NCBI RefSeq assembly: GCF_006346335.1
Contig: NZ_VDMC01000002.1
Location: 372,001 to 436,000 of the forward strand
Reading direction: 5' to 3'
Source: Aequorivita sinensis
GTDB lineage: Bacteria > Bacteroidota > Bacteroidia > Flavobacteriales > Flavobacteriaceae
DNA: 64,000 bases
The number at the start of each line of letters is the position of its first letter. The first letter of the stretch is position 1. Shown piece by piece: positions 8,512 through 18,972 of this stretch. Position numbers and translations under genes: made by a program. A model generated the notes under the pieces. The model worked only from the letters and a program-made list of their open reading frames with translations, made no database searches and was not told the origin of the DNA.

Positions 8512-10362
8512 TTATTTTTTACCGTCCATTTTATCTTTAAGGGCTTGAAGTGCAGAGTTTGCATCACCTAAAGTTGGTTTTGCTTCTGCTTCAGCTGCTT
8601 CTTGTTTTTTCACAGCGTCTTTTACAATCTTAGCCTCTTCTTCTTTATGAATACTCATATGTGAAGCAACCACTTTCTTGAATTCTTTGTTGAACTCAAT
8701 AATTTGGAATTCAGCCTCATCACCTTTTTTCAACATTGTACCATCTTCTTTTTCAAGGTGACGGTTTGGAATGAAAGCAGTAATATCGTCATTGAAGTTT
8801 ATTGTAGCTCCTTTATCTACCATTTCGTCAATAGTAGCAGTGTGCTTAGTACCAACTGCAAATTCAGCTTCATACTTATCCCAAGGGTTTTCTTCAGTTT
8901 GTTTGTGACCTAAACTTAGTTTACGTCCTTCAACATCTAACTCAAGAACAACAACATCTAGCTCATCACCAATGTTAGTGAATTCGCTTGGGTGCTTAAT
9001 TTTCTTAGTCCAAGAAAGGTCGCTAATGTAGATAAGACCATCGATACCTTCTTCTAACTCAACGAATACACCGAAGTTAGTGAAGTTACGAACAATACCT
9101 TTATGGCGTGAACCTACAGGGTATTTAGTAGTAATATCAGTCCATGGATCTGGAGTCATTTGCTTAATACCAAGGCTCATTTTGCGCTCTTCTTTGTCCA
9201 TAGTAAGAACAACAGCTTCAACCTCATCACCAACATTTACGAAATCTTGTGCGCTACGTAAGTGAGTAGACCAAGACATTTCGCTAACGTGGATAAGACC
9301 TTCAACACCTTCAGCTACTTCAACAAAAGCACCGTAATCTGCAATAACAACTACTTTACCTTTTACTTTATCTCCAACTTTTAACTCATCACCAAGAGCT
9401 TCCCATGGGTGAGGGTTAAGTTGCTTAAGACCTAATTGGATACGTGTTTTATCTTCATCGAAATCAAGAATTACAACGTTCAATTTTTGATCAAGTTCAA
9501 CGATCTCATTTGGATGGTTGATACGAGACCAAGAAAGGTCTGTAATATGTACAAGTCCATCAACACCTCCAAGGTCAACAAATACTCCGTATGAAGTGAT
9601 GTTTTTAACAACACCTTCAAGTACTTGTCCTTTTTCAAGCTGCCCGATGATTTCTTTTTTCTGCTCTTCAATATCTGCTTCGATAAGCGCTTTGTGAGAA
9701 ACAACAACGTTTTTGAATTCGTGGTTAATTTTAACAACTTTGAATTCCATTGTTTTACCAACGTAAACATCGTAATCACGGATAGGCTTAACATCAATTT
9801 GAGAACCTGGTAAGAAAGCTTCGATACCGAAAACATCTACGATCATACCACCTTTTGTGCGGCATTTTACGTATCCATTTACGATTGTACCTTCGTCGTG
9901 AGCTGCATTTACGCGATCCCACGCCTTGATAGTTCTTGCTTTACGGTGGCTAAGGATAAGCTGACCTGTACTGTCCTCACGAACATCGATCAACACTTCT
10001 ACTTTATCACCAACTTTTAAATCTGGATTGTAACGGAATTCGTTTAATGAAACAACACCTTCACTTTTCGCGTTGATATCGATAATTGCATCACGGTCTG
10101 TAATGTAAACTACCTTACCTTCAACAACTTCATCATCAAGTGTGTCAACGAAATTCTCAGCTACTAATTTCTCGAATTCTTCTAGTTTACCATCGTCGAT
10201 AGGATCAATTCCTTCTTCGTAGTTGTGCCAGTTAAATTCTTCTAGGAATTTTTCAGGGTTGCTTTCTTTTAATGAAACTTCCCTTTGAGGCTTTGTAGAT
10301 GCCTCGTTTTGAGTTGCAGTATCTTCTACTTGCACTTCTTCTTTGTTTGCTTTATCAGCCAT
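8512..10362 (-). CDS. rpsA: 30S ribosomal protein S1
   Basis: 616 residues with successive S1 RNA-binding domains from about residue 75 to 585, seen as repeats of the pattern GxVxNxxxYGVFVDLGGVDGLVHITDLSW. The protein loads mRNA on the 30S subunit. The N-terminus is acidic and Gln/Thr-rich, and the C-terminus is a Lys/Glu/Ala helix (KKQEAAEAEAK), as in other Bacteroidota S1 proteins. The gene stands alone with its own promoter (10532-10561), a leader of about 160 nt and a terminator. By analogy with E. coli the long leader could serve autoregulation; no specific structure was identified. Confidence 0.97.
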   Translation of the reverse strand: MADKANKEEVQVEDTATQNEASTKPQREVSLKESNPEKFLEEFNWHNYEEGIDPIDDGKLEEFEKLVAENFVDTLDDEVVEGKVVYITDRDAIIDINAKSEGVVSLNEFRYNPDLKVGDKVEVLIDVREDSTGQLILSHRKARTIKAWDRVNAAHDEGTIVNGYVKCRTKGGMIVDVFGIEAFLPGSQIDVKPIRDYDVYVGKTMEFKVVKINHEFKNVVVSHKALIEADIEEQKKEIIGQLEKGQVLEGVVKNITSYGVFVDLGGVDGLVHITDLSWSRINHPNEIVELDQKLNVVILDFDEDKTRIQLGLKQLNPHPWEALGDELKVGDKVKGKVVVIADYGAFVEVAEGVEGLIHVSEMSWSTHLRSAQDFVNVGDEVEAVVLTMDKEERKMSLGIKQMTPDPWTDITTKYPVGSRHKGIVRNFTNFGVFVELEEGIDGLIYISDLSWTKKIKHPSEFTNIGDELDVVVLELDVEGRKLSLGHKQTEENPWDKYEAEFAVGTKHTATIDEMVDKGATINFNDDITAFIPNRHLEKEDGTMLKKGDEAEFQIIEFNKEFKKVVASHMSIHKEEEAKIVKDAVKKQEAAEAEAKPTLGDANSALQALKDKMDGKK

Positions 10363-10770
10363 TTGTTTGTGAAATTGATTTCTAAACTTCTAAAATTAAA
10401 ATTAGAATGTTTTAAAAATCAACGTTTTGTATTCTGCGCTGTTACAAGATTTTAATGCGACTATCCCACAGAAGGGTTCTTTTTGTTTTGTTTCAATTCC
10501 TCTTAATCTTGACTCGTCGCTAAGCGGGGTGCAAAAATAATGTTTTTCTTTTGAAAATCAAAAGGTTTAGTCACAGAAAGTTAGAATTTTAGACTTTAGC
10601 TTAAAAGAAACAAAGTCAACACCCTATAAGCATGCCGATTCAAGGCAAAAACACAAGAGAACAGCTACATTACTTAAAAAATCTGATTTTCAGAATAGCC
10701 TACTATATTGAATAGATGAAGTGATTAAACCCCAATCAAACCTCATCGCATCCAGAAAATATTACAAGAG
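10363..10770. other. rpsA leader and promoter region, otherwise featureless
   Basis: 408 bp gap between parC and rpsA. It holds the rpsA promoter and the roughly 160 nt 5' leader. The part from 10565 to 10770 shows no open frame, repeat or convincing hairpin; the parC stop is close to its left edge and no strong parC terminator was recognised. Confidence 0.6.
10532..10561 (-). promoter_or_regulatory. rpsA promoter TTG-N19-TATTTTTG
   Basis: Reverse-strand TTG (10559-10561) and TATTTTTG (10532-10539) separated by 19 bp fit the Bacteroidota primary sigma consensus. Start of transcription would be near 10527, giving a leader of about 160 nt. Confidence 0.75.
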
Positions 10771-13446
10771 CTAAAACAGCAAGCCTTGCCCGCCTTCGTC
10801 AGTTCTTAAATCCTCGTCGTCTGAATCTTTATTAGTTTTTGAATCCCCACTATCTGAAGTCATTTTTTCTTCATCAACAACATACATTTCCTTAGCATCT
10901 CGAGGTTTTGGCAAATCGTATGGCAAAGGCTCCATAGTATTAATTTCTAAAACCTTTTCCTTAGTTAACTGATTCCCCATTGCAGTTATTCCTTTAACAG
11001 CAATAAATTCTTCTAAATTAACCTCAAGATTTTCATCTCGCTCCTGCCCTCTCTTCTTTACAAAAACCACTTCAGCCATAGGACGGTAATCGGTAAAGAT
11101 TTTCTCTAAATACGAATCAGGATGATCTGTAATAATGGTTTCTTCTTTGTCTGGGTTTTCAATTAGGAATCGTTTTACGTAGAATAATTCTTTTTCACCT
11201 TCCCAATAAATAGCGCTTAACGGTTTCTTAGGATCCCATTTTTCAAGCACAATCATATCGCTATCAAAACGCAATGTTAAGTCTGGAACAACAGTCTTAA
11301 CAACACCTTTTTGATTCACAATTAGCAATCGGTCTTCTTTTCTAAATTCACCTAAAAGTTCTCCACGCTCATCGACATTTAATCGCTGTACAGAATCGTC
11401 AAACCAAATTTTTCTCGGTTTTAAGGTAGAAAGCCCTTTCTCTTTCAGCTCAATTTTTTTAATTGAATATTTGGAAACAATATTTCCTTTAGAATTTCTT
11501 CCTTTTACCAATTGATCGGCAAAATCAAAGTCGAATTTTAATTTCTTTATACTACCTGTCTGACGTAAATAGATTGTCACCAATTCGGCTTCACCGTTTG
11601 GGTTTGCGGTAAAATACAACACCTTAGAACCTTTCGCTCCATTGGTCATATCATATTCTTTGTCGCGGGTAATTGACGTAACAGCAAAACGCTTAACATA
11701 ACTCGAGCCACGAGCTCCGTCGCGGTAAATCATATTGTATATGGTGCGTTTATCTTTCTTTTTAAATACAGCAACGTGAATAATATTTTTACCAACAAAG
11801 GTCTTGGAATCCACTTTTGTAACCATCATTGTACCATCTTCGGTAAATACAATAATATCGTCTATATCACTACAATCGGTTACGTATTCATCGCGTTTTA
11901 AACTTGTACCCACAAAACCTTCTTTGCGATTTACATATAGCTTAGTGTTGCGAATTACAACCTTGGTCGCTTCAATATCTTCAAAAGTTCTTATCTCTGT
12001 TTTACGCTCTTTACCCTCACCATAATCCTTTTTCAATCGCTTAAAGTAATCGATTGCATATTCTATTAGGTTGTCTAGGTGATGTTTTATTTGAGCAATA
12101 CTAGCTTCAAGCGCATCAATTTTTTGCTGTGCCTTATCGATGTCGAATTTAGAAATTCTTTTAATTCGAATTTCTGTTAATCGAACAATATCTTCTTCGG
12201 TAACAGCGCGTTTTAAGTGTTTTATATGAGGTTGTAATCCTTTGTCTATCGCCTTGATAACCCCTTCCCATGTTTCTTCCTCTTCAATATCGCGGTAAAT
12301 TCTATTTTCAATAAAAATACGCTCTAATGAAGCAAAATGCCATTGTTCTTCTAATTCAGATAACTGAATTTCCAACTCACTTTTTAGCAACTCAACCGTG
12401 CGGTCGGTACTTAAACGAAGCATTTCAGAAACTCCAACAAAAAGAGGTTTGTTGTCTTCAATTACACATCCTAAAGGCGAAATTGAAGTTTCACAGGCTG
12501 TAAACGCATATAGCGCGTCTATAGTTTTATCTGGAGAAATTCCACTAGGTAAGTGGATTTGAATTTCAACTGCAGCAGCCGTATTATCCTCTATCTTTTT
12601 AATTTTAATTTTTCCTTTTTCATTCGCCTTTAAGATAGAGTCAATTAGCGATGATGTATTTGTTCCGAAAGGAATTTCAGTAATTATTAATGTGTTTTTA
12701 TCAAGTTGGTTTATACGGGCACGACTTCTAATTTTCCCTCCGCGTAAACCATCGTTATAATTGGCTACATCCATTATTCCCCCTGTAGGGAAATCTGGAT
12801 ATATTTGAAACTTTTTCCCTTGTAAATGCTTTATAGAAGCATCGATTAATTCAAGGAAGTTATGTGGAAGTATTTTTGTTGAAAGACCAACTGCAATTCC
12901 TTCTCCTCCTTGATTTAAAAGTAGTGGAAACTTTACAGGTAGATTGATTGGCTCTTTTCTACGACCATCGTAAGAAGCTTGCCACTTTGTAATTTTTGGG
13001 TTGTAAATAACATCTAAAGCAAACTTTGAGAGTCTAGCTTCAATATAACGAGAAGCAGCAGCACTATCGCCCGTTAGGATGTTACCCCAGTTTCCTTGAG
13101 TGTCTATTAGCAGGTCTTTTTGACCAATTTGCACCATGGCATCTGCAATACTCGCGTCCCCGTGTGGGTGGTACTGCATAGTATGCCCAACAATATTTGC
13201 CACCTTATTGTAACGCCCATCATCCAAATCTTTCATAGATTGCATAATACGGCGTTGCACAGGCTTAAATCCATCTTCAATTGCAGGTACGGCACGTTCT
13301 AGGATTACGTAACTAGCGTAGTCCAAAAACCAATCGCGATACATTCCAGTTACTTTTTTTATAGTATCTCCGGAAGTATCGTCGTTTACGCCTAAATAAT
13401 CTGGACCTGTAATTTCTTCTTCGTTATTGTCGAGTTCGTCACTCAT
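10771..13446 (-). CDS. parC: DNA topoisomerase IV subunit A
   Basis: 891 residues, type IIA topoisomerase cleavage subunit. The active-site tyrosine is Tyr134 in ASRYIEARL, the HPHGDASIADAM helix lies at 93-104, and a beta-pinwheel region follows from about residue 500. The C-terminus is acidic and unordered. It could be confused with GyrA, but pairing with the adjacent ParE-type subunit and the ASIADA sequence in place of the GyrA SAVYD pattern favour ParC. It lies 137 bp downstream of parE in the same direction. Relaxes and decatenates daughter chromosomes. Confidence 0.9.
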   Translation of the reverse strand: MSDELDNNEEEITGPDYLGVNDDTSGDTIKKVTGMYRDWFLDYASYVILERAVPAIEDGFKPVQRRIMQSMKDLDDGRYNKVANIVGHTMQYHPHGDASIADAMVQIGQKDLLIDTQGNWGNILTGDSAAASRYIEARLSKFALDVIYNPKITKWQASYDGRRKEPINLPVKFPLLLNQGGEGIAVGLSTKILPHNFLELIDASIKHLQGKKFQIYPDFPTGGIMDVANYNDGLRGGKIRSRARINQLDKNTLIITEIPFGTNTSSLIDSILKANEKGKIKIKKIEDNTAAAVEIQIHLPSGISPDKTIDALYAFTACETSISPLGCVIEDNKPLFVGVSEMLRLSTDRTVELLKSELEIQLSELEEQWHFASLERIFIENRIYRDIEEEETWEGVIKAIDKGLQPHIKHLKRAVTEEDIVRLTEIRIKRISKFDIDKAQQKIDALEASIAQIKHHLDNLIEYAIDYFKRLKKDYGEGKERKTEIRTFEDIEATKVVIRNTKLYVNRKEGFVGTSLKRDEYVTDCSDIDDIIVFTEDGTMMVTKVDSKTFVGKNIIHVAVFKKKDKRTIYNMIYRDGARGSSYVKRFAVTSITRDKEYDMTNGAKGSKVLYFTANPNGEAELVTIYLRQTGSIKKLKFDFDFADQLVKGRNSKGNIVSKYSIKKIELKEKGLSTLKPRKIWFDDSVQRLNVDERGELLGEFRKEDRLLIVNQKGVVKTVVPDLTLRFDSDMIVLEKWDPKKPLSAIYWEGEKELFYVKRFLIENPDKEETIITDHPDSYLEKIFTDYRPMAEVVFVKKRGQERDENLEVNLEEFIAVKGITAMGNQLTKEKVLEINTMEPLPYDLPKPRDAKEMYVVDEEKMTSDSGDSKTNKDSDDEDLRTDEGGQGLLF

Positions 13447-13583
13447 TTTTATATGCTGTATTCTTTATTTTATATTTTCACTCAGCGCTCTCTGCGTCTT
13501 GCGGTAAACTTTCACCTAAGAGGCCGAAAGAACAATAAGGTGTATTTTTTAATAAGGACGCTATTAAGCGTGTTCTAAATAAA

Positions 13584-15434
13584 TTATTCTTCTACTCTAT
13601 CCAATTCCACTTTCAAATTATCGATAATAAACTCCTGTCTATCCGGTGTGTTTTTACCCATATAAAATGAAAGTAATTCTTCAATACTCATAGACTTATC
13701 TAGCATTACTGGATCTAAACGAATATCGTTTCCAATAAAATGCACAAATTCGTCTGGCGAAATCTCCCCCAAACCTTTAAATCGTGTAATTTCAGGCTTT
13801 GGCTTAAGTTTTTCTATAGCATTTACTCTTTCTTCTTCTGAATAACAGTAAATAGTTTCTTTCTTATTTCTAACACGGAAAAGTGGTGTTTGCAATATAT
13901 ACAAATGTCCTTCTTTAATCAACTCAGGAAAAAACTGAAGGAAAAATGTAATCAGCAATAAACGAATGTGCATCCCATCCACATCGGCATCCGTTGCAAT
14001 TACAATATTGTTATATCGCAAGTCCTCCATGGAATCTTCGATATTCAACGCTGCTTGTAGTAAGTTAAACTCTTCGTTTTCATACACAATCTTCTTGGTC
14101 ATACCATAAGTATTCAATGGTTTTCCTCGAAGTGAGAATACGGCTTGAGTATTTACATCGCGACTCTTTGTAATACTACCACTTGCAGAATCCCCCTCTG
14201 TAATGAACAGCGTAGACTCTAGATTTCTTTCATTCTTTATATCTCCCAAATGCACACGGCAATCGCGTAACTTTTTATTGTGAAGACTCGCTTTTTTAGC
14301 TCTATCCTTAGCGAGTTTTCTGATACCACTAAGCTCTTTACGCTCTCTTTCAGCTTGAACTATTTTTCGCTGAATAGCATCTGCCGATTCAGGGTTTTTA
14401 TGTAGAAAATTATCGAGATTAGTTTTTACGAAATCGTTGATATAGGTTCGCACAGTTGGCAAATCGCCACCCATATCGGTAGAACCGAGTTTAGTTTTTG
14501 TTTGACTTTCAAAAACAGGCTCCATAACCTTGATACTAATTGCCGAAACGATTGACTTTCGCACGTCACTAGCATCGTAATTTTTGTTGTAAAACTCACG
14601 AACGGTTTTTACAATAGCTTCACGGAAAGCAGCCAAATGCGTACCTCCTTGCGTGGTGTTTTGTCCGTTTACAAAACTGTGATATTCTTCGCTGTATTGC
14701 GTTTTACTATGTGTTATAGCTACCTCAATATCATCACCGCGTAAGTGAATAATTGGATACGCCATATCTTCTTCACTAATAGTTTCCTGAAGAAGGTCTT
14801 TTAATCCATTTTCGGAATAGAATTTTTGTCCGTTAAAATCTATTGTTAATCCAGGGTTTAGATAAACATAGTTTTTGAGCATTTTCTCAACATACTCTGT
14901 ACGGAATTTAAAATTTTTGAAGATTGTTTCATCCGGAATAAAAACCACTTTGGTCCCTTTTCTTTTTGATGATTCTTCTATCTCCAAATCATTTGTAAGC
15001 TCTCCAAGTGAAAACTCTGCAGCTTTCATTTGGTTATCTCGAACAGATTCTACTTTAAAAAATGAAGAAAGGGCATTCACGGCTTTAGTACCTACCCCAT
15101 TCAATCCAACAGATTTCTTGAATGCACGGCTATCGTACTTACCTCCGGTATTCATTTTTGAAACTACATCAATCACTTTTCCTAGCGGTATTCCACGACC
15201 ATAATCGCGAACTCTCACTTCTTTTTCTTTTATGCGAACCTCGATAGTTTTTCCCGCGCCCATAACAAACTCATCAATAGAGTTGTCAAGCACTTCTTTT
15301 AGAAGGATGTAAATTCCGTCATCTGGCGAAGATCCATCACCAAGCTTACCAATATACATCCCGGGACGCATACGAATGTGTTCTTTCCAATCGAGGGAGC
15401 GTATGTTATCTTCGGTATATTGTGTTTCGGCCAT
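13584..15434 (-). CDS. parE: DNA topoisomerase IV subunit B
   Basis: 616 residues. GHKL ATPase motifs are EVLDNSIDE and the GRGIPLG box near residues 45-90; the Toprim domain shows TEGDSASGS and DADVDGMHI metal-binding motifs. It ends without the long GyrB insertion seen in some gyrases, consistent with ParE. It is the first gene of a parE-parC pair. A candidate promoter (TTG-N18-TATATTTA at 15461-15489) sits about 30 bp upstream of the start. Confidence 0.92.
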   Translation of the reverse strand: MAETQYTEDNIRSLDWKEHIRMRPGMYIGKLGDGSSPDDGIYILLKEVLDNSIDEFVMGAGKTIEVRIKEKEVRVRDYGRGIPLGKVIDVVSKMNTGGKYDSRAFKKSVGLNGVGTKAVNALSSFFKVESVRDNQMKAAEFSLGELTNDLEIEESSKRKGTKVVFIPDETIFKNFKFRTEYVEKMLKNYVYLNPGLTIDFNGQKFYSENGLKDLLQETISEEDMAYPIIHLRGDDIEVAITHSKTQYSEEYHSFVNGQNTTQGGTHLAAFREAIVKTVREFYNKNYDASDVRKSIVSAISIKVMEPVFESQTKTKLGSTDMGGDLPTVRTYINDFVKTNLDNFLHKNPESADAIQRKIVQAERERKELSGIRKLAKDRAKKASLHNKKLRDCRVHLGDIKNERNLESTLFITEGDSASGSITKSRDVNTQAVFSLRGKPLNTYGMTKKIVYENEEFNLLQAALNIEDSMEDLRYNNIVIATDADVDGMHIRLLLITFFLQFFPELIKEGHLYILQTPLFRVRNKKETIYCYSEEERVNAIEKLKPKPEITRFKGLGEISPDEFVHFIGNDIRLDPVMLDKSMSIEELLSFYMGKNTPDRQEFIIDNLKVELDRVEE

Positions 15435-15460
15435 AAAAATTTTGTGTAGGGTTGCTAATA

Positions 15461-15489
15461 TAAATATACGTGAGCACTTGTGAAACCAA
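15461..15489 (-). promoter_or_regulatory. parE promoter candidate TTG-N18-TATATTTA
   Basis: Reverse-strand TTG (15487-15489) and TATATTTA (15461-15468), one base off TAnnTTTG, with 18 bp spacing. It lies 27 bp before the parE start. Confidence 0.45.
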
Positions 15490-15731
15490 TACTTCGGAAA
15501 GTAATTAACAATAAAATGTATATTATTGTTAGTAATTAGTTTTTAGCCACTAATGCGCAAATATATTTTATACTTCTGAATAACATAACACTTATTTTAA
15601 TTAAAAACAATAACATATTTTTTCCTAATCGAAAACTTTTACAGACTGCTAAACTTTTGTAAAGAATTCGGGGCTATGTTGATTGCTAGCATTTATTTTT
15701 ATAACTTCATAGGCCTAATCTAATAACACAA

Positions 15732-16637
15732 ATGGAATTTATAGATTACTACAAAATTCTTGGGCTCACAAAAAGTGCTAGTGAAGCCGATATTAAAAAA
15801 GCATATCGAAAACTCGCTCGAAAACATCATCCTGATTTAAACCCAAACGACAAGTCGGCCGAGCAAAAGTTTAAGCAAATAAACGAAGCCAATGAAGTGT
15901 TGAGCGATCCTGAAAAGCGCAAAAAATACGATCAATATGGAAAAGATTGGCAACACGCTGATTCCTATGAAAAAGCTAGACAACAACAAGGTTCACAGGG
16001 ATATAGCAATCAGAGAACTTATACTAGTGGCGGACAAGGGTTTGATGAGAGTCAGTTTTCAGACTTTTTTGAATCGATGTTTGGCGGCGGTGGATTTAGT
16101 GGCGGTGGACGCAGACGAACAGCTCAATTTAAAGGTCAAGATTTGAATGCTACACTGCGATTAAATTTAACCGATATTCTTCAAGATCAAAAACAAACCA
16201 TAAGTGTAGGAGATAAAAAAATTAGACTTACAATCCCTGCAGGAGTTGAAGACGGACAAACAATTAAAATTAGAGGTTATGGCGGTGAGGGAATGAATGG
16301 AGGTCCTAAAGGTGACCTATACATCACCTTCGAGATATTCAATAACACCCGATTTAAAAGACTCGAAAGCGACATTTATGCCACCGAAAACATTTCGTTG
16401 TACACTGCGCTTCTAGGCGGTGAAATAACCATAGAAACATTAAGTGGAAAAGTAAAATTGAATGTTAAGCCCGAAACTCAAAACGATACTAAAGTAAAAC
16501 TCACAGGGAAAGGACTTCCTAAATACAAAAAGGACGGACAATTTGGAGATCTATACATAACATATAAGGTAGAACTTCCTAAAAACCTATCAGCAAAAGA
16601 AAAAGAACTGTTTACCGAACTTTCAAAACTGAGATAA
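15732..16637 (+). CDS. cbpA: CbpA-type DnaJ co-chaperone
   Basis: 301 residues. A J domain spans 1-70 with the HPD tripeptide at 33-35; a Gly-rich linker ([12 protein letters not shown]) lies near 115-130; two peptide-binding beta domains follow. The CxxCxGxG zinc finger of DnaJ is absent, so this is a class II J protein that would stimulate DnaK ATPase. The stop overlaps the next start as TAATG, and that gene encodes a CbpM-like modulator, reproducing the CbpA/CbpM pairing known from E. coli. No clear consensus promoter was found upstream. Confidence 0.9.
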   Translation: MEFIDYYKILGLTKSASEADIKKAYRKLARKHHPDLNPNDKSAEQKFKQINEANEVLSDPEKRKKYDQYGKDWQHADSYEKARQQQGSQGYSNQRTYTSGGQGFDESQFSDFFESMFGGGGFSGGGRRRTAQFKGQDLNATLRLNLTDILQDQKQTISVGDKKIRLTIPAGVEDGQTIKIRGYGGEGMNGGPKGDLYITFEIFNNTRFKRLESDIYATENISLYTALLGGEITIETLSGKVKLNVKPETQNDTKVKLTGKGLPKYKKDGQFGDLYITYKVELPKNLSAKEKELFTELSKLR

Positions 16638-16927
16638 TGGCACGAGAAAAATACATACTAGTGGAACAATACTGCAAACACTCAAATATTGAAGACACTT
16701 TTATTAATAGACTTCACGAATACGGTTTGATTGTATTTGAAGAAAAGCAAAATGACCTTTTTATAGATGAGAACGATATTTCAGAAATCGAACGTATGTT
16801 TAGATTGCACAACGATTTGGGGATAAATTTTGAAGGACTTGACGTTATAAGACGAATGCTTAATCGAATGGATAAGATGGAAAAAGAAATGGATTTACTT
16901 CAGAAAAAACTCCGTTTATACGAATAG
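16637..16927 (+). CDS. cbpM: CbpM-like chaperone modulator
   Basis: 96 residues. An N-terminal MerR-like helix segment (YCKHSNIEDTFINRLHEYGLI) and a C-terminal coiled coil (MLNRMDKMEKEMDLLQKKL) match the CbpM family, which binds the J domain of CbpA and inhibits it. It is translationally coupled to the J-protein gene by a one-base overlap. No DNA-binding role is implied by the resemblance to MerR. Confidence 0.85.
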   Translation: MAREKYILVEQYCKHSNIEDTFINRLHEYGLIVFEEKQNDLFIDENDISEIERMFRLHNDLGINFEGLDVIRRMLNRMDKMEKEMDLLQKKLRLYE

Positions 16928-17015
16928 TTTCTTCAAGAAATAAATCCATCTATATTTTGATTCTTAAGCAAATAGATGAGATAAATTCAACTCACTGCTT
17001 AAATCATTTTCAGTT

Positions 17016-18110
17016 TTAAACATTAAATCGGAAGTGCATAATATCGCCATCTTTAACGATATATTCCTTCCCTTCTACGCCCATCTTTCCAGCTTCTTTT
17101 ACTTTGGCCTCACTACCGTATGCTACGAAGTCTTCATACTTAATAACTTCAGCTCTAATAAATCCTTTTTCAAAATCTGTATGGATTACTCCCGCAGCTT
17201 GTGGTGCTGTTGCCCCAACAGGAATAGTCCAAGCACGAACTTCCTTTACACCTGCAGTGAAATACGTCTGAAGGTTTAATAGTTTATAAGCGCTTCTAAT
17301 TAGTTTTGCTGAACCTGCTTCATCAAGACCTAAATCTTCTAGGAACATTTGACGCTCTTCAAAAGAATCTAATTCGGTAATATCGGCTTCAGTACCAACT
17401 GCTAAAACTAACACTTCTGCGTTTTCATTTTTTACAGCTTCACGAACTTGTTCAACATAAGCATTTCCATTTACTGCAGAGTCTTCATCAACATTACACA
17501 CATACATTACTGGTTTGTCTGTAATAAATTGAGAGCCCTTAATATATTCTTCTCTTTCGTCTTCAGTTAAATCGATAGCACGAACAGATATACCGGCTTC
17601 CAAACCTGCTTTTACTTTTAATAAAGCTGCCTCTTCTTTTTGAGCTTCTTTATTTCCAGTACGAGCTGCACGTTTTACTTTTTCAAGTTTTTTATCTACA
17701 GTCTCTAAATCTTTTAATTGAAGTTCGATATCGATAGTTTCCTTATCACGGATAGGGTTTACATTACCGTCAACGTGCACAATATTATCATTATCAAAGC
17801 AACGTAAAACGTGAAGAATAGCATCGGTTTCTCTAATGTTACTCAAAAACTGGTTTCCTAATCCTTCCCCTTTACTCGCTCCTTTTACCAGTCCTGCAAT
17901 ATCAACTATTTCAACAGTTGCTGGAAGCACACGTTCTGGTTTTACCAATTCTTCAAGTTTCAATAACCGTTTATCCGGTACATTTACTACTCCAATATTT
18001 GGTTCAATTGTACAGAATGGAAAATTCGCACTTTGCGCCTTGGCATTAGACAAACAATTAAATAGAGTGGATTTTCCAACATTTGGCAATCCTACGATAC
18101 CTGCTTTCAT
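17016..18110 (-). CDS. ychF: YchF/Ola1-type redox-regulated ATPase
   Basis: 364 residues, the exact family size. P-loop GLPNVGKS at 7-14, switch region [22 protein letters not shown], and a C-terminal TGS/ubiquitin-like domain ([13 protein letters not shown] onwards). YchF proteins prefer ATP over GTP because the NKxD motif is replaced (here NVDED), bind ribosomes and modulate stress responses. Monocistronic, read towards cbpM, with a well-formed promoter at 18167-18196. Confidence 0.96.
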   Translation of the reverse strand: MKAGIVGLPNVGKSTLFNCLSNAKAQSANFPFCTIEPNIGVVNVPDKRLLKLEELVKPERVLPATVEIVDIAGLVKGASKGEGLGNQFLSNIRETDAILHVLRCFDNDNIVHVDGNVNPIRDKETIDIELQLKDLETVDKKLEKVKRAARTGNKEAQKEEAALLKVKAGLEAGISVRAIDLTEDEREEYIKGSQFITDKPVMYVCNVDEDSAVNGNAYVEQVREAVKNENAEVLVLAVGTEADITELDSFEERQMFLEDLGLDEAGSAKLIRSAYKLLNLQTYFTAGVKEVRAWTIPVGATAPQAAGVIHTDFEKGFIRAEVIKYEDFVAYGSEAKVKEAGKMGVEGKEYIVKDGDIMHFRFNV

Positions 18111-18166
18111 TTATTATATTTTTTTAGGGTAAATCAAGAAAAATTCAATTTTGATTTACGAAGGTG

Positions 18167-18196
18167 CAAATATACATCTTCAAAGCAGACTTTCAA
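18167..18196 (-). promoter_or_regulatory. ychF promoter TTG-N19-TATATTTG
   Basis: Reverse-strand TTG (18194-18196) and TATATTTG (18167-18174) with 19 bp spacing. Leader about 50 nt. Confidence 0.75.
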
Positions 18197-18309
18197 TAAT
18201 TGATTTCAAATGGTTTTTAAAAAAAGTTTATGTTTTATTTCACTAAACTTATAGCCTATATCAGCAACTATTCATTTAATTTTACTCAATAACCTTTAAT
18301 ACCAATACT

Positions 18310-18786
18310 ATGAAAAACGCAGTAATGAGTCTTGCTTTAGCCATTCTAACACTTGCTGGAGTTCAAGCTCAAGAAAACAAGACAGTAAAACAGGAGTCAA
18401 CAATTAAACGTGTAGTTACTAAAAAAGGAAGTGAAGTTGAAGTAAAAGAAGTTAAAGAAACGGATACTGAAAGCGGCGCCGTAATTGTGAGTGACGACAA
18501 TCAAACTAATCAGGAGTTTAGAATTGAAAGTAAAAAAAATCGCGACAATAAATTACTTACAGATGAATTGAGTACCGACGAGAAAAATGAATTGCTAATC
18601 CTTGAGAATAAAAGAAAACAAGAGGAAAAGCTAGAAGCTTCTATTAGACAACAGAAAGAGTTAGCTGCACAAAAGAGAAAAGAATTGGAACAAATTCAAT
18701 TACAAAAAGAAAAGGAATTAGCCGAAAGAAGAGCTAAACTTGAAGCAAGACCAAAAAGAATGTCTAAGCTAAAAAAAAGTAATTAG
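18310..18786 (+). CDS. Small secreted coiled-coil protein
   Basis: 158 residues, not recognised. An N-terminal signal peptide (MKNAVMSLALAILTLAGVQAQ, cleavage after AQA-type site near 20) is followed by a charged domain and a long Lys/Glu/Gln helix from about residue 90 to 150 that should form a coiled coil. Its residues ~22-70 resemble the start of the next protein (shared TKKG/SEKG, SxxDxNxTNQE words), so the two are likely diverged tandem paralogues. Predicted periplasmic. No catalytic motif. Confidence 0.75.
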   Translation: MKNAVMSLALAILTLAGVQAQENKTVKQESTIKRVVTKKGSEVEVKEVKETDTESGAVIVSDDNQTNQEFRIESKKNRDNKLLTDELSTDEKNELLILENKRKQEEKLEASIRQQKELAAQKRKELEQIQLQKEKELAERRAKLEARPKRMSKLKKSN

Positions 18787-18933
18787 GCAGCACCTTATAA
18801 AACAACTTATATAATTTCCAATTTATGGTACTCATGGTAAGGATAGTTTAAAATAGTATTCCCAAAAGTCGGTTTTCGTCAAGATTGTGAAATGATTATC
18901 AATGTTTTAGGTTTTTTTAACATTTTATGATTG

Positions 18934-18941
18934 TACTTTTG
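18934..18941 (+). promoter_or_regulatory. Promoter -7 element TACTTTTG of the 18973 gene
   Basis: Exact TAnnTTTG match 31 bp before the start codon. No TTG at the expected distance; the position holds a T run. Confidence 0.5.
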
Positions 18942-18972
18942 AATAAATCAATACAAATAACAAACAACCATT

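Noticed and set aside
13447-13583. Possible small gene or RNA between parE and parC
   Set aside because: Only a five-pair hairpin (ACGCT/AGCGT) and a GCTCTCTGCGTCTTGCGG stretch are seen; nothing codes and no promoter is present.
16947-16978. CATCTAT/ATAGATG hairpin between cbpM and ychF as a terminator
   Set aside because: Seven weak pairs across an 18-base loop and no T tail in either direction.
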